Origin: Verrucomicrobia bacterium ADurb.Bin006 | Lineage (GTDB): Bacteria; Verrucomicrobiota; Verrucomicrobiia; Limisphaerales; J093 | Direction of reading: 5' to 3' | Assembly: GCA_002071485.1 (NCBI GenBank) | Contig: MWFF01000069.1 | Coordinates: 1 to 34,750, forward strand | DNA: 34,750 bases | The notes under the pieces: model-generated | What the model saw: the letters and a program-made list of their open reading frames with translations, nothing else | Database searches by the model: none | Told to the model about the DNA's origin: nothing | Shown: piece by piece, positions 23,762 to 33,363 of the stretch | Layout: each line of letters begins with the position of its first letter | Position numbering within the stretch: position 1 is the stretch's first letter | Program-made: the position numbers and the translations under genes

Positions 23762-25849
23762 ATGGCTGTGATTGGTTCTACGATGAGAGAATTGGCGACC
23801 AGGAAACTCGGAACCCTGGTGTGCGGCATGTTGATGGCTGTGACTGCAGGTCCAGTGTGGAGCGCCGAACCAGGGCCGGCATCTGGGCTCCAGATTCAAT
23901 TGACATACCTCCCGCTTCCGTCCGTGCGGTTGACCATCACCAATGCTGCTGGGACGCGCCAGGCACTCCTCTACACAGAAGCGGTCGAGACGAGCACCTG
24001 GAGCTTGCTGACGAGCATTGATGTCGCAAGCGATCCCGTGTTTATCGATGATGTCGCGACGAATGCCGCGCGATACTACACCGTGAAACGGGCTCCCGTG
24101 TTCGCGGCCAGCTCCGACTCGGGCACGAACACGGTCGATGAGTTGATCCTCTTCACGATCACCAACAGCGTTTCTGGCTTCGAGCCCGGCTCGGTGTTCT
24201 ACGAGCTTGCCGTTAAGCCGGACGGCGCGCAGATCGATCCGGTGACGGGTTTGATCACATGGCAAACGACAGAGAAGGATGGGCCCGGAACCAATCTCTT
24301 TAAGACGATCGTTCGGACCGGTGGCGTCTATCCTTTGACGGACACCAACGTCTTTGCAGTTGTGGTGAGAGAAGTGAACAGCCCGCCGGAGTTTCTGACA
24401 CGGCCGCCCAACCAGACCATCGATGAACTGAAGCGGCTCGTGTACACAAATGCGGCTTGGGACGCGGATATCCCCGCAAACACGCTGACCTACCGGCTTG
24501 CCGAGGCTCCGAACGGCGCGCAGATCGACCCGACGAGCGGAGTGATCCAGTGGACGCCATCCGAAGCGCAAGGTCCTGGTCGCTACACGCTTACGACTAT
24601 CGTCAGCGATCATGGCAATCCGGAGATGACTGAAACCAATTCCTTCGAGGTCATGGTTCAGGAAGTGAATGCGGCGCCCAGGTTCCGCAGCCGACCGACA
24701 GACCGCGTGGTCGAGGTGCACGCGACCCCGGTGGTTGAGGTTCTGGACGACGTGGTCGTCAGCAATGCTGCGACTGATTCGGACGACATTCCGCCAAACC
24801 AGCTCACTTACCGCCTTGTCAACCCGCCTGCCAACAGCTCGATCGATGCGGCGACCGGCGTCATCACCTGGCACCCGAAGAAGAGCCAGTGGCCGGGCAG
24901 CTATGTTTTTACGACGGAAGCGACTGACAATGGAGTTCCGCCGCTCAAGGCGACGAACAGCTTCACCGTGACGATGACAAACAAGAGCATGGTACGGATT
25001 CCGGGCGGGACCTTCCGGATGGGTGACATGCTGGACAACACCGCGCGGTCGCTTCCAGTGCATGAGGTTGAGGTGGGCGAGTTTTACATTGAACAACAGG
25101 AAGTCTCGGGCGCGCTCTGGAGTGAGGTTTACCAATGGGCCATTGCGAATGGCTACAAGTTCGATACGGCGGCGACGTTCAAAGGCCCCACCTATCCGGC
25201 TGCGAATCTCACCTGGTATGGCGCTGTCAGATGGTGCAATGCGCGCTCCGAGATGGAAGGACGGCGACCGGCCTACTATACGGACGAGGCGAGGACGCAA
25301 GTGTACAGGGGAAAAGACAAGATCGACATTAAGAACGAGTGGGTTGACTGGTCCTCGGGAGGGTATCGGCTGCCCACGGAGGCGGAATGGGAGAGGGCGG
25401 CGCGCATCGATCAAGGCACAAACGGGTGGCGATTCCCGTGGGGGAATACCATCTCGCACGCCGAGGCGAATTATACGGCTTCACCTTTGGAGTTCGTCTA
25501 CGATGTCAACCGTGATGCCGGCCCGAATCCGGTCGGCGGCAAGAACAACCCGCGTACGAGTCTCGTGAGCTACTTTCGCCAAACACCGTCCCTCTATGCA
25601 ACGACAGGCCTGGCCCTGTACAATATGGCGGGGAATGTCGAGGAATGGTGCTGGGATTGGTCTGGCACCTATCCCGCCGAACGGCAAGTCGATCCTCGCG
25701 GTCCGAACCAAGGCACTTACCGTGTAAGGCGGGGCGGTTCTTGGACCTTGCTCGCCGATTACGCTCGCGTGCATGCCCGCAGCTTGTACCGGCCCACGGC
25801 CTACAATTCCGGGGTGGGCTTTCGCTGTGTTGTTTCTCCGGGCCGCTGA
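23762..25849 (+). CDS. Exported protein with cadherin-like repeats and FGE-fold domain
   Basis: Starting from ATG 23762 the protein has 695 residues, with a signal peptide (GTLVCGMLMAVTAG, cleavage after WSA). A short N-terminal beta module (~45-115) is followed by about three ~90-residue cadherin/dystroglycan-like Ig repeats, each with the signature LTYRL, PxGAxIDPxTG, ITW and GxYxxT. Residues ~410-695 form a formylglycine-generating-enzyme (SUMF1) fold, beginning MVRIPGGTFRMGD and ending GGSW-GFRCVVSP. The paired catalytic cysteines that sulfatase-activating enzymes carry after GGS are absent (GGSWTLLADYARVH), so sulfatase activation is unlikely; such domains often serve in binding. An ATG at 23783 is an alternative start. 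It lies just upstream of the disulfide-forming enzyme gene. Confidence 0.85.
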   Translation: MAVIGSTMRELATRKLGTLVCGMLMAVTAGPVWSAEPGPASGLQIQLTYLPLPSVRLTITNAAGTRQALLYTEAVETSTWSLLTSIDVASDPVFIDDVATNAARYYTVKRAPVFAASSDSGTNTVDELILFTITNSVSGFEPGSVFYELAVKPDGAQIDPVTGLITWQTTEKDGPGTNLFKTIVRTGGVYPLTDTNVFAVVVREVNSPPEFLTRPPNQTIDELKRLVYTNAAWDADIPANTLTYRLAEAPNGAQIDPTSGVIQWTPSEAQGPGRYTLTTIVSDHGNPEMTETNSFEVMVQEVNAAPRFRSRPTDRVVEVHATPVVEVLDDVVVSNAATDSDDIPPNQLTYRLVNPPANSSIDAATGVITWHPKKSQWPGSYVFTTEATDNGVPPLKATNSFTVTMTNKSMVRIPGGTFRMGDMLDNTARSLPVHEVEVGEFYIEQQEVSGALWSEVYQWAIANGYKFDTAATFKGPTYPAANLTWYGAVRWCNARSEMEGRRPAYYTDEARTQVYRGKDKIDIKNEWVDWSSGGYRLPTEAEWERAARIDQGTNGWRFPWGNTISHAEANYTASPLEFVYDVNRDAGPNPVGGKNNPRTSLVSYFRQTPSLYATTGLALYNMAGNVEEWCWDWSGTYPAERQVDPRGPNQGTYRVRRGGSWTLLADYARVHARSLYRPTAYNSGVGFRCVVSPGR

Positions 25850-25937
25850 GGCCCGCTTGGGCAGGCTCAGATGCGAGTTGGGCGGTGGTCAATGGACACG
25901 CCTGGTCCAGTCGGAGCAGCCTCCGTTCGCACGAAAG

Positions 25938-25965
25938 GCCGTTCCCCTCCGGCTTGGGGAACGGC
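25938..25965. repeat. Perfect 10-bp hairpin before the VKOR gene
   Basis: GCCGTTCCCC (25938-25947) and GGGGAACGGC (25956-25965) pair perfectly around TCCGGCTT. No T tract follows, so it is not a classical terminator on the plus strand. It lies 21 bases before the VKOR start codon and could affect its translation or mark the 3' end of the preceding mRNA. Confidence 0.7.
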
Positions 25966-25986
25966 GCAATACCCGGTCGCGCATCC

Positions 25987-27327
25987 ATGACGTGTCAATT
26001 GCCTGGTGAGGTTTGCCGGGGCTCAGGCCCCCGGCCATTGCTCGCCGTTCGACTCCTTCTATTGGTGGCCTTGTTGGGATCGGGATATCTGGCCTGGGTG
26101 TCCCTGCGAAGCGGGCCCGTTCCGGGCTGCGGGCCTGCCTCGACATGCGAGCGGGTCTTGCAGAGTCGCTGGGCCTATTGGCTCGATATCCCTGTGAGCA
26201 TCCCAGCGCTGCTGACCTATGCGGCACTTCTGGGACTGACGTGCCTGCTCAAGCACCGGACGGAAGCCGACCAACAGCGCGGCACGTGGGCCGCCATCGT
26301 TGTGCTCTCCACCGCCATCATCGGCGCGGCGCTGTGGTTCACGGGCTTGCAACTTTTCGTGCTTCATGCCCTCTGCAAATTCTGCATGGCGGCACACGCA
26401 TCGGCCGTCGGCGCCGCCATCCTTTGTCTCCGCTGCCTGCCGGTCATCACCCACCCGGGTGTTTCGCTCTGGCACAGCACTCCAGAGGGTGCCAGTGTCT
26501 TCGGAATGCCGCGCCGGGCGCTTGGGTGGCTGGTTCTCGCCGGAGTGGCCGGGGTGGCCGTCCTTGCCACCGGTCAGGTGCTTGTTCCCAAACGCCTGAA
26601 TGTGGTTCGTGGCGGGGGTGGCCAATCGTCGCAGGGCGAGAACATTGGCGCTCAGGATGCGAGCCAAGTGCCGGGTCCGCCTCCGTCGGTTCTCTCCCCG
26701 CGGGCGCATGTGGCCAGCCCACGGCTGCTGTCGCTCTACGGCGGCAGCTTCACATACAAGCTGGATGAGGTCCCTTTGGTGGGATCGGTGGATGCGCCGC
26801 GCATGCTCGTCAGCATTTTCGACTACACCTGCCCGCACTGCCGCGAGCTGCATCCGCTGCTGATCGAAGCCCAACGGCGGTTCAGCAATCAGTTGGGTGT
26901 CGTGATGCTCTTGCTTCCGCTCTCGACCAACTGCAATCCGACTTTCCCGGGCAACGCGCACAATGTTCCGAATGCCTGCGAATACGCGCGCCTGAGTCTT
27001 GCTGTCTGGCGGGCTGATCGGGCGGCCTTCAGGGAATATGACGAATGGCTGTTTGGTCCGCATCGGCCTCCGCCGGTCGAGCAGGCGCGTCGCCGTGCGG
27101 CCGAGTTGGTGGGAGCTGAGGCGCTCGAAAGGGCCTTGACGAACGAGTGGATCACACAGCACTTGCACACCAACGCCTATCTGCATGCCAGCAATTGGGT
27201 GGCTGCCGGGACCCCGACCGTACCTCAATTGGTGATTGGCCCGGCCATCAGCAGCGGACCGCTTGCATCTCTCCGTGAACTCACCGGTTTGTTGACGACT
27301 TACCTCGGCCTCACGAATCAGCCCTGA
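25987..27327 (+). CDS. VKOR-DsbA fusion, disulfide bond-forming enzyme
   Basis: This 446-residue membrane protein joins a vitamin K epoxide reductase domain to a thioredoxin-fold domain. The VKOR part has about four to five spans (residues ~18-205), a loop cysteine pair (Cys48, Cys54) followed by the family's serine-rich and IPVS segment, and the quinone-side CKFC (Cys130, Cys133). After a Gly/Ser/Gln-rich linker the extracytoplasmic domain has CPHC (Cys282, Cys285), the DsbA-type active site, and a cis-proline TPTVPQ segment. Such fusions pass electrons from exported substrate thiols to quinone, replacing DsbA and DsbB. The start at ATG 25987 places the first span correctly. The protease gene follows 41 bases later, possibly in the same transcript. 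Confidence 0.92.
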   Translation: MTCQLPGEVCRGSGPRPLLAVRLLLLVALLGSGYLAWVSLRSGPVPGCGPASTCERVLQSRWAYWLDIPVSIPALLTYAALLGLTCLLKHRTEADQQRGTWAAIVVLSTAIIGAALWFTGLQLFVLHALCKFCMAAHASAVGAAILCLRCLPVITHPGVSLWHSTPEGASVFGMPRRALGWLVLAGVAGVAVLATGQVLVPKRLNVVRGGGGQSSQGENIGAQDASQVPGPPPSVLSPRAHVASPRLLSLYGGSFTYKLDEVPLVGSVDAPRMLVSIFDYTCPHCRELHPLLIEAQRRFSNQLGVVMLLLPLSTNCNPTFPGNAHNVPNACEYARLSLAVWRADRAAFREYDEWLFGPHRPPPVEQARRRAAELVGAEALERALTNEWITQHLHTNAYLHASNWVAAGTPTVPQLVIGPAISSGPLASLRELTGLLTTYLGLTNQP

Positions 27328-27368
27328 TTTTGCTTGTACCTGAGCGCGCCGGCGAAAATCCTTCGCCC

Positions 27369-30300
27369 ATGCGTTTACCTCTCTTGATGCGTTTGGCGAT
27401 CGGGCGCTTCCTGCCCGTTTGGTCTTGCTTCATCATCGCAGCCGGCCTGATGGCTGAGGAAGCCCGACTCCTGCGTTTTCCGGCCATCCACGGCGACACG
27501 GTTGTCTTCGGCTATGCCGGAGACCTTTACAGTGTGCCCGTCCAGGGCGGCGTGGCGCGGCGCCTGACCAGCGATCCCCAGGGCTACGAGATGTTCCCGC
27601 GCTTTTCCCCGGATGGAAAGTGGATCGCCTTCACGGGTCATTACGACGGCAACACCGAGGTCTATGTGATGCCGTCCGAAGGCGGAGTGCCCAGGCGCCT
27701 GACTCACACCGCGACCATCGATCGCGATGAGGTTGCTGACCGGATGGGGCCCAACAACATCGTCATGACCTGGCGCGACAACGCGACCGTCGTCTATCGG
27801 TCGCGGCGAACCCAGTGGAACGCGTGGAAAGGGGACCTGACGCTCGCCCGGATCGACGGCGGCGTGCCGGAGGTGCTGCCGCTGCCCCGGGGCGCGTGGT
27901 GCTCGTTTTCGCCGGATGGCAAGCGGCTCGCCTACAACCGTGTGTTTCGCGAATTCCGCACCTGGAAGCGCTATCGCGGCGGCCAGGCGGACGAAATCTG
28001 GATTTACGATTTCGAGACGAAGTCCACCGAAAGACTGACCGAGGATCCCGCCCAGGATATCTTCCCGATGTGGCGCGGCGACCGCATCTACTTCGTGTCC
28101 GAGCGCGACGCCAACCGCCAGGCGAACCTCTACGTCATGGACTTGTCGACCAGGCAGGTGCGCGCGCTGACCCAGTTCACCGAGTTCGCCGTCAAGTTTC
28201 CGTCACTGGGCGATCAGGCCATTGTGTTCGAGAACGGCGGCTTCATTTACAGGCTTGATCTGGCCAGCGAACAGGTCGCCAAGGTGCCGATTGAAATCCA
28301 GGAGGATTTCGCCATCGGCCGCGCGGGATGGCGCGATGTCGGCCGCGCCATCACAGGCTATGACGTCGCGCCCGACGGCGCGCGCCTCGTTGTGGGCGCG
28401 CGCGGGGACATCTTCACCGTGCCGGCCAAGCATGGGCCCACGCGCAATCTCACCGCCACACCCGGCGTCCATGAACGCAGCGCCGCATGGTCCCCCGACG
28501 GCAAGTGGATCGCCTATATCGCCGACGCCACCGGCGAGGATGAAATCTACATCCGCTCCCAGGACGGCGCCGAGGCGCCCACGCAACTGACGTCCGGCAG
28601 CGACACGTACAAGTACCAACTCGCCTGGTCGCCCGACTCGAAGCGCCTGCTCTGGTCCGACAAGAAGAACCGGCTCCAGTTCATCGACGTGTCTTCGAAA
28701 CAAACGACCGTGGTCGACCAGTCGCTCGCCTGGGAAATCCACGATTTCACCTGGTCGCCCGACAGCCAGTGGATCGCGTTCACACGGCCCGAGGAACGAC
28801 GTTTCCCCAATATTTACCTCTACTCGATCGAATCCCGGCAGAAGACCCAAGTCACTGACGGCTGGTTCGACGTGGGCGGACCGGAGTTCAGTTCGGATGG
28901 CAAGCTGCTGTTCTTTGTATCCGATCGGACGTTCAATCCCACCTATAGCCAGGTCGAGTGGAACCACATTTACAGCGACATGGCCCGCATCTACTTCGTC
29001 ACGCTCGCCCAGGACACGAAGTCTCCCTTCGCACCCAAGAGCGACGAGGTCAAAATCAAGAAGGACGAGGCCAAGCCCGAGACGGACAAAAAGGAAGACC
29101 CGGCTAAAGACGCCCCGAAACCGGAGGGCGAGAAGAAGAACGGAGACACGGCGGCCCCGGCGAAGAGCGACGAATCCGCTGCGGAGAAGAAACCGGTCGA
29201 GAAGAAGGACGACAAGAAAGTGGTGGTCAAGGTCGATGCAGACGGCCTGGCTCAGCGCATTGCCGTGTTGCCAATCCCCGCAGCGAATTACGGGCAGCTC
29301 ACGTCGGTCGGCGACAAGCTCTATTACATCCGCAAGGGCAAACTGTTCCTCTTCGAACTCGAGAAGCAGAAGGAGACCGAGCTGGGCGACTTCGGCAGCT
29401 ACCGGGTTTCAGCCGACCGCAAGAAGATGGCGGTGGCCGCGCGCGGCACCTATGCGATCGTCGACCTGCCCTCGGGGAGGATCGAGACGAGGGAGAAGAC
29501 GGTGGATTTGGGCGACGTCAAGGTCCGACTCGATCGCCGAGCGGAATGGAATCAGATTTACGCGGAGTGCTGGCGCCAAATGCGCGATTTCGTCTATGAC
29601 CCGAATCTGCACGGGGTGGACTGGCTGGCGATCCGGCAGCGCTACGAACCGCTCCTCGAGCATGTCCAGCACCGCGCCGACCTGACCTACGTGATCGGCG
29701 AAATGATTGGCGAACTCAACCTGGGCCACTGCTATGTCGGCGGGGGCGATTACCCGAAACCCGAACGCATTGCGCAGGGTCTTCTGGGCGCCTCGATCGT
29801 CCGCCATCAGCCCTCCGGTTTCTATCAGATCACCAACATCCTCCCCGGCCAGAATTGGGAGGACAAGCTTCGGTCGCCGCTGACCGACATCGGCGTCAAC
29901 GTCAAGAACGGCGACTATGTCGTGGCCATCGACGGCAAGCCGACCGACCAGATGACGGATTTCTACGCGGCCCTTGTGGGCAAGGCAGGCAAGCAGGTCA
30001 CCCTGCGCGTCAACGCCGAGCCCAAATCCGAGGGCGCCCGGGATGAGGTGGTGATCCCGATCGCCGACGAGCGCCCGCTCTACTACTTGAAATGGGTGCT
30101 CGGCAACATCGAACACGTCTCGAAGGCCACGGACGGCAAAGTGGGTTACGTGCACGTGCCCGACATGGGGGTGCCGGGACTCAACGAGTTCGTGAAGTTC
30201 TACTATCCGCAGCTCCACAAGGAGGCCCTGATCGTCGATTGCCGCGGCAACGGCGGCGGCAACGTGTCGCCCATGATTATCGAGCGGCTCCGGCGCGAGC

Positions 30301-30743
30301 CGGCGATGTGGACCATCGCCCGCAACGGCGCGGTCAATATCGACCCCTCGGGCCAGGTGCTCGGCCCCAAGGTGCTGCTCATCGACCAGTTCTCGGCATC
30401 GGACGGCGACATCGTCGCCTACCGTTTCCGCAAGCACAAACTGGGGCCGATCATCGGCCAGCGGAGCTGGGGCGGGGTCGTCGGCATCCGCGGCTCGCTG
30501 CCTCTGCTCGATGGCGGCTCGCTCAACCGCCCCGAGTTCTCGCGGTTCGATCTCGAAGCGAAGGAGTGGATCATGGAAGGTCACGGCGTCGATCCCGACA
30601 TCGTGGTGGACAACGACCCGGCGCGTGAGTTCGGCGGGATCGACGACCAGCTCAACCGGGCCATCGACGAAATCAAGCTGCTCATGACGCAGCATCCGGT
30701 CAAAATCCCCACCCCGCCCCCGTATCCGGACAAGTCGAAGTGA
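27369..30743 (+). CDS. Exported tricorn-like protease (complete copy)
   Basis: From ATG 27369 the protein has 1,124 residues; in-frame TTG 27330 and ATG 27387 are alternative starts. A signal peptide (residues ~8-31, ending GLMA) directs export. TolB-like beta-propeller repeats follow (WSPDGKWIAY, WSPDSQWIAF), then a Lys/Glu/Pro-rich linker (~555-620), a PDZ domain (~810-900) and an S41 tail-specific protease domain. Active-site candidates by analogy with Thermoplasma tricorn are His787 (GHCYVGG), Ser1011 (SASDGD, followed by oxyanion Asp1012) and Glu1070 (IMEGHGVDPD). The archaeal enzyme trims peptides; this one probably does so in the periplasm. The peptide transporter starts 30 bases downstream, supporting a degrade-and-import operon. 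The gene crosses the right repeat boundary at 27577/27578 without any break. Confidence 0.94.
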   Translation: MRLPLLMRLAIGRFLPVWSCFIIAAGLMAEEARLLRFPAIHGDTVVFGYAGDLYSVPVQGGVARRLTSDPQGYEMFPRFSPDGKWIAFTGHYDGNTEVYVMPSEGGVPRRLTHTATIDRDEVADRMGPNNIVMTWRDNATVVYRSRRTQWNAWKGDLTLARIDGGVPEVLPLPRGAWCSFSPDGKRLAYNRVFREFRTWKRYRGGQADEIWIYDFETKSTERLTEDPAQDIFPMWRGDRIYFVSERDANRQANLYVMDLSTRQVRALTQFTEFAVKFPSLGDQAIVFENGGFIYRLDLASEQVAKVPIEIQEDFAIGRAGWRDVGRAITGYDVAPDGARLVVGARGDIFTVPAKHGPTRNLTATPGVHERSAAWSPDGKWIAYIADATGEDEIYIRSQDGAEAPTQLTSGSDTYKYQLAWSPDSKRLLWSDKKNRLQFIDVSSKQTTVVDQSLAWEIHDFTWSPDSQWIAFTRPEERRFPNIYLYSIESRQKTQVTDGWFDVGGPEFSSDGKLLFFVSDRTFNPTYSQVEWNHIYSDMARIYFVTLAQDTKSPFAPKSDEVKIKKDEAKPETDKKEDPAKDAPKPEGEKKNGDTAAPAKSDESAAEKKPVEKKDDKKVVVKVDADGLAQRIAVLPIPAANYGQLTSVGDKLYYIRKGKLFLFELEKQKETELGDFGSYRVSADRKKMAVAARGTYAIVDLPSGRIETREKTVDLGDVKVRLDRRAEWNQIYAECWRQMRDFVYDPNLHGVDWLAIRQRYEPLLEHVQHRADLTYVIGEMIGELNLGHCYVGGGDYPKPERIAQGLLGASIVRHQPSGFYQITNILPGQNWEDKLRSPLTDIGVNVKNGDYVVAIDGKPTDQMTDFYAALVGKAGKQVTLRVNAEPKSEGARDEVVIPIADERPLYYLKWVLGNIEHVSKATDGKVGYVHVPDMGVPGLNEFVKFYYPQLHKEALIVDCRGNGGGNVSPMIIERLRREPAMWTIARNGAVNIDPSGQVLGPKVLLIDQFSASDGDIVAYRFRKHKLGPIIGQRSWGGVVGIRGSLPLLDGGSLNRPEFSRFDLEAKEWIMEGHGVDPDIVVDNDPAREFGGIDDQLNRAIDEIKLLMTQHPVKIPTPPPYPDKSK

Positions 30744-30773
30744 TCCGGACAGCCCGCATCGTTCAAACAAATC

Positions 30774-32252
30774 ATGAGCATTCGAGTCTCCTCCGCGAAC
30801 CGGTTTCCGCCGCCGATCAAGTTCATCATCGGCAACGAGGCCTGCGAGCGGTTCAGCTACTATGGCATCCGCAGCATCCTGGCCCTCTACATCAGCACGG
30901 TGCTCTTCCAGCACCTGCCGGAGGGCCAGGCCCGCGATAACGCGGCCGGGATCATCCATCTCTTCATCTTCGCCAACTACTTCACCCCGCTGTTGGGCGG
31001 GATCATCAGCGACAAGTTCTGGGGCCGCTACAACACGATCCTGTACGTCTCGCTGGTCTACTGCCTGGGCAACCTCACCCTGGCCCTCACGGCCGGCAGC
31101 ATCTGGGGCCTGTACGTCGGCCTGTTCCTGATCGCCCTCGGCTCGGGCGGCATCAAGCCGTGCGTCTCGGCCTTTTGTGGCGACCAGTTCAAGCCCGATC
31201 AGGCCGGCCTGCTCCAGAAGGCCTACGGGCTCTTCTATTGGTCGATCAACTTCGGCTCATTCTTCTCCTTCCTGGTCATTCCGTGGATCAAAGACTCGTT
31301 CGAGAAGAACCCCGATGGCAGCGTGCCGCTCGAGGCCTATCGCTGGGCGTTCGGCGTGCCGGGAATCCTCATGCTCATGGCCACTCTCATCTTCTGGCTG
31401 GGGCGCAAGTATTATGTGCGCATCCCGCCATCGAGTGAGACGAAATCGGCGGGGTTCTTCCAGGTGTTCTGGCACGCGCTGGCCAGCCTGGGCTCGCGCC
31501 AGGCCGGCCAGACGTTCTGGGACGCGGCCCGCGCGAAGTTCTCGGCCCGCGAAGTCGACGCGGCCAAATCGGTCGGCCCGATCCTGATGGTGTTCGCGCC
31601 TGTCACGATCTTCTGGGCGTTGTTTGACCAGACAACCTCGACCTGGGTGATGCAAGGCGATCGGATGATCCCATTTCCGGTGCTGGGCTCGTTCCAGATC
31701 GGGGCGGAGCAAATGCAATCGATGAACCCAGCCTTTGTCATGCTGCTGGTGCCGCTGACGCTCTTCCTTTATCCGCGCATCGAGAAGTGGTTCGGCATTC
31801 GCGTTTCGCCGCTGCGCCGCATGGGCATGGGCATGTTCCTGGCCGGATTCTCCTACCTCGTCGTCGGCTTCATCCAGACTCAGATCGACGCCGGGGGGCG
31901 GTTGAGCGTGCTCTGGCAGGCGCTCCCCTATCTGATCCTGACGACGGCCGAGGTGCTGATTTCGACCACCGGCCTCGAATTCGCGTTCACACAGGCGGCG
32001 GCTGAAATGAAAAGCACCATCATGAGCTTCTGGCTCCTGACGGTGGCGGTCGGCAACCTGTATGTCCCTCTGATCACCAAATTGCGCGGCGCGGTCATCG
32101 CCGGCACCGCGGCGGCCGGGGAAGGCGCGGCTGTCAACGCCGCGACCTTCTACCTGTACGCCGGCCTGACGCTCGCGGTGGCCCTGCTGTTCGTCTTCAT
32201 CGCCACCCGCTACAAGGAACGTTCCCTCGAACTCACCAGCGCCTCGAAGTAA
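30774..32252 (+). CDS. POT-family proton-coupled oligopeptide transporter
   Basis: This 492-residue inner-membrane protein belongs to the POT/PTR2 (SLC15-like) family of the major facilitator superfamily and would import di- and tripeptides with protons. It has the family motif ExxERFSYYG at residues 22-31 in helix 1, the second signature region GGIISDKFWGRYNTI around residues 80-95, and FYWSINFGS near residue 155. About 12 to 14 hydrophobic spans and the length are normal. The ATG at 30774 lies 30 bases after the protease stop with no clear ribosome binding site, suggesting co-transcription. Its 3' end faces the orphan C-terminal fragment. Function is clear; substrate range is not. Confidence 0.94.
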   Translation: MSIRVSSANRFPPPIKFIIGNEACERFSYYGIRSILALYISTVLFQHLPEGQARDNAAGIIHLFIFANYFTPLLGGIISDKFWGRYNTILYVSLVYCLGNLTLALTAGSIWGLYVGLFLIALGSGGIKPCVSAFCGDQFKPDQAGLLQKAYGLFYWSINFGSFFSFLVIPWIKDSFEKNPDGSVPLEAYRWAFGVPGILMLMATLIFWLGRKYYVRIPPSSETKSAGFFQVFWHALASLGSRQAGQTFWDAARAKFSAREVDAAKSVGPILMVFAPVTIFWALFDQTTSTWVMQGDRMIPFPVLGSFQIGAEQMQSMNPAFVMLLVPLTLFLYPRIEKWFGIRVSPLRRMGMGMFLAGFSYLVVGFIQTQIDAGGRLSVLWQALPYLILTTAEVLISTTGLEFAFTQAAAEMKSTIMSFWLLTVAVGNLYVPLITKLRGAVIAGTAAAGEGAAVNAATFYLYAGLTLAVALLFVFIATRYKERSLELTSASK

Positions 32253-32306
32253 TCACGCCGGACATCCGACAGCAGTCGACGCGACCGAAACTGTTCGACG
32301 CTCGCT

Positions 32307-32529
32307 CTACCACTCCGCCAACGGTCCGGGCGGAACGTCCGGCGCGCTCGCCCCGCCGGGCCGGGCCACAATGACGATCGTCATGTCGCCGCTCGGCGGC
32401 GCCACGATCGTCGTCGCGACCATCGTGGTTCCGGAATTGGGCGAATCCCACTCGTTGCGCGGCGTCTCGATGTCGACAGTCTTCCAGGCAGCGCCGGCTG
32501 GCTTGAGAATCCGCAGTTCGAGTGATTTG
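32307..32529 (-). pseudogene. Orphan C-terminal fragment, heparinase II/III-like (right copy)
   Basis: This is the same ~70-residue C-terminus as at 2222-2444, convergent with the peptide transporter. Its upstream part is missing at the chimeric junction near 32526-32538, where the sequence changes to the lipoprotein gene in another frame. Confidence 0.5.
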
Positions 32530-33313
32530 CCGCGCCCTCCAGCAGGATGGTGCGGTCGCCCGTGACCGTCGGCTCCACGGGGATGTAGATGCCCAGCGTG
32601 GGCCCCGTCAGGTCCACCGTCACCGTCGTTTTCTGCTCCGTCTCCCTGCCCGCGAGGTCCACCGCCGTCACCGTCACCTCGTGCGTGCCCTCGTCCAGCT
32701 CGACGGTCTCCTTCACCTTGATCTCCGTCTGGCTGCCGCGCTGGAAGGCCTTCTGCTCGTTCACGCGGACCTCGGCCACGCCGGTGTCGTCGGCGACGGC
32801 CACCTCGACGGGCAGCTCGCGCTCGGCGACAATGCGGGCGGGCTGCATGTCCTCCGCGAGGGCGGGGGCCGTGTCGTCCTTCAGCGCCCCCGTGCGGATC
32901 TTTTCGCGCTTCACCTCGTCGAGGAGCGCGTGGGCGCGCTCCGTGTCCACCATCGCCAGCGCCTCCTGGAGCTGGCGCTCCGCCTCGTCCAGCCGCCCCA
33001 GGCGCAGGTAGCAGACGCCCAGCTCGCGGGCGGGGAAGTACTCCACGAAATGCAGGCCGTAGGTGCGGGCGCGCCAGGTGTCGCGCGAGCGCCCCTTCAG
33101 CGCCTGCTCGAAGTCCGCCGCCGCCTCCTCGTGGAAGCCCCCCGCCAGATAGGAGGTCCCCCGCTCGTAATAGCTCCACCAGCGCCCGCGGAACACGCCG
33201 TCGGTGACGCCGTACTGCTGGCCGTCCTTCTCCCGCACGGCGGAGGGGTCCGAAACGCACCCGCCCGCGACCAGCAGCACCGCAAACGCGAAAAGCACCC
33301 GTCTCTTGTTCAT
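32381..33313 (-). pseudogene. TPR lipoprotein, 3' end replaced at a chimeric junction (right copy)
   Basis: This copy is identical to 1438-2370. Genuine coding sequence runs from the ATG at 33313 to about 32531 (roughly 260 residues: lipoprotein signal with Cys19, TPR region, Ig-like domain). The rest of the frame to 32381 is a shadow of the fragment that follows. Confidence 0.75.
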
Positions 33314-33363
33314 CCCCGTCGGTTCCTCCGTAAGGGCGTGCGTTCTTCTGTGGGGCGCGGCCC

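Noticed and set aside
7174..27577. CRISPR array, prophage or insertion sequence in the central region
   Set aside because: No regularly spaced repeats, phage structural genes, integrase or transposase could be found on either strand.
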